DNA of 17,175 nucleotides, taken from Cerrena zonata (taxonomy: Eukaryota; Basidiomycota; Agaricomycetes; Polyporales; Cerrenaceae). Under the pieces are notes generated by a model. It saw only the letters and a list, made by a program, of their open reading frames with translations, did not search any database and had not been told where the DNA came from. The position numbers and the translations under genes were made by a program. Shown piece after piece: positions 16,525 to 17,175 of this stretch (positions are counted from its first letter, which is position 1; each line of letters starts with the position of its first letter). The stretch lies in contig JASBNA010000161.1 of assembly GCA_038087015.1 (NCBI GenBank), positions 1 through 17,175 of the forward strand. The letters are read 5' to 3'.

Positions 16525-17175
16525 ATGACTTCCTTTCCACCGATATTCACCGAGACGCCACCTGACACACCTGGACCAAGTCCCCTTACATGCATTCCAC
16601 CGGCGTGGATTTCTGCCACCAGTGTTTCTTCAAACACGACGTTGTCGACCTCCGAGCACGATGAAAGAATTCGGATGAAAGCAAGGTGGCGAGGCTTCGA
16701 ATCTCGACGAAACAGGATTATTGAACGTGCGGCCCGGGCTCTTCATATGGCCCGTCGTGGCAATCAAAGTCCTGTGTTCATTGCCCCGCACCATCACCAA
16801 TGTTTCGTTACGCTGTCACTGACGTCGACATTGGACGTGAATTTGACATATGACTCCTGCGACAGAGATATATGGCCGACGACCGGTGAAGAGAGCGTCA
16901 CACCTTCTGTATGTTTGCTTTCACATCACGCTACAAAAGAACTCTTCAAACAAGCTTATTGCCTCAACGTGCTTGCTTCCAGGATGCTGCCTACCACCAG
17001 GACACCCTGGAACTCAAATCTGGTCAGGTGAATAACGGATCGCAGTTCGATAACTTCGATCTTGACCGGAGTTCGTGCACGCCGTCTTACTTGGGGGTCT
17101 GCGCTGCAGAGCAGTCTACACGCGTTCGCGACGAGGTAAGCAAGCGCCCTGAGGCTCTGGTGTTCGGAGTATTTG
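16525..17175 (+). CDS. Hypothetical protein, 5' part only (runs off the right edge)
   Basis: Model: exon 16525-16908 (128 residues), a 74-nt intron 16909-16982 (GTATGT to a pyrimidine-rich TTCCAG), then an exon from 16983 that stays open. A strong donor, GTAAGC, at 17136 may end that exon after 51 codons; alternatively the frame reads to the window edge. An in-frame stop at 16510 makes 16525 the first ATG. The N-terminus is Thr/Pro/Ser-rich. Residues about 50-80 are strongly basic and probably helical (MKARWRGFESRRNRIIERA followed by ARALHMARRG). No membrane segment or known domain is seen. The long frame on both sides of a good intron favours a real gene; the product is unrecognised. Confidence 0.55.

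Noticed and set aside
16137..16637. 166-codon minus-strand frame opposite the start of the unknown plus-strand gene
   Set aside because: It is Gly/Val-rich in the part that is the antisense of a Pro/Thr-rich frame, has no family features, and overlaps a plus-strand model supported by a good intron and pyrimidine-rich leader. Not excluded without transcripts.
1..17175. A secondary-metabolite or defence gene cluster
   Set aside because: No synthase, transporter, transcription factor set, nuclease or NLR-type genes are seen. The one SDR and the membrane enzyme are not enough to claim a pathway.

Overview
The window looks like gene-dense nuclear DNA of a filamentous fungus, most likely a basidiomycete (Agaricomycete type). 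I infer this from protein genes broken by many very short introns (about 47-74 nt, GT...AG, with CTAAC/CTGAC-like branch points), short intergenic spaces, and the protein families present. I saw no rRNA, tRNA, transposon, CRISPR array, prophage or bacterial-style operon. All exon models were spliced by hand from reading frame, splice signals and family knowledge; no alignment was run.

Layout. Four genes run head to tail on the minus strand: a MATH-BTB adaptor-like protein (1-2304, its 3' end cut by the window edge), a membrane protein with a spermidine-synthase/methyltransferase fold (2702-4962), a type II membrane M28 zinc peptidase of the glutamate carboxypeptidase II / VPS70 family (5280-8562), and the glycogen branching enzyme (8943-11361). 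A small plus-strand ORF (11718-11942) is divergent from the branching enzyme and shares a promoter region holding a perfect CRE palindrome. Two more minus-strand genes follow: a disordered proline/serine-rich protein of unknown function (12147-13554) and a membrane-anchored short-chain dehydrogenase of the RDH10/HSD17B11-like type (14078-15648). An unrecognised plus-strand gene starts at 16525 and leaves the window.

How they fit together. There is no sign of a dedicated multi-gene pathway. The branching enzyme (glycogen), M28 peptidase (endomembrane peptide trimming), SDR (lipid or retinoid-like alcohol/ketone oxidoreduction) and MATH-BTB (probable CUL3 substrate adaptor) are housekeeping or lineage-expanded functions that happen to be neighbours. 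The most distinctive points are at RNA and domain level: a stop-free 51-nt intron in the branching enzyme that looks like coding sequence, another of its introns whose branch point and 3' splice site can pair in a hairpin, competing AAG/CAG acceptors in the same gene, a membrane-fused aminopropyltransferase-like domain under a palindromic double MCB element, a BTB fold split by a long disordered insert, and a basic/cysteine insert in the peptidase.
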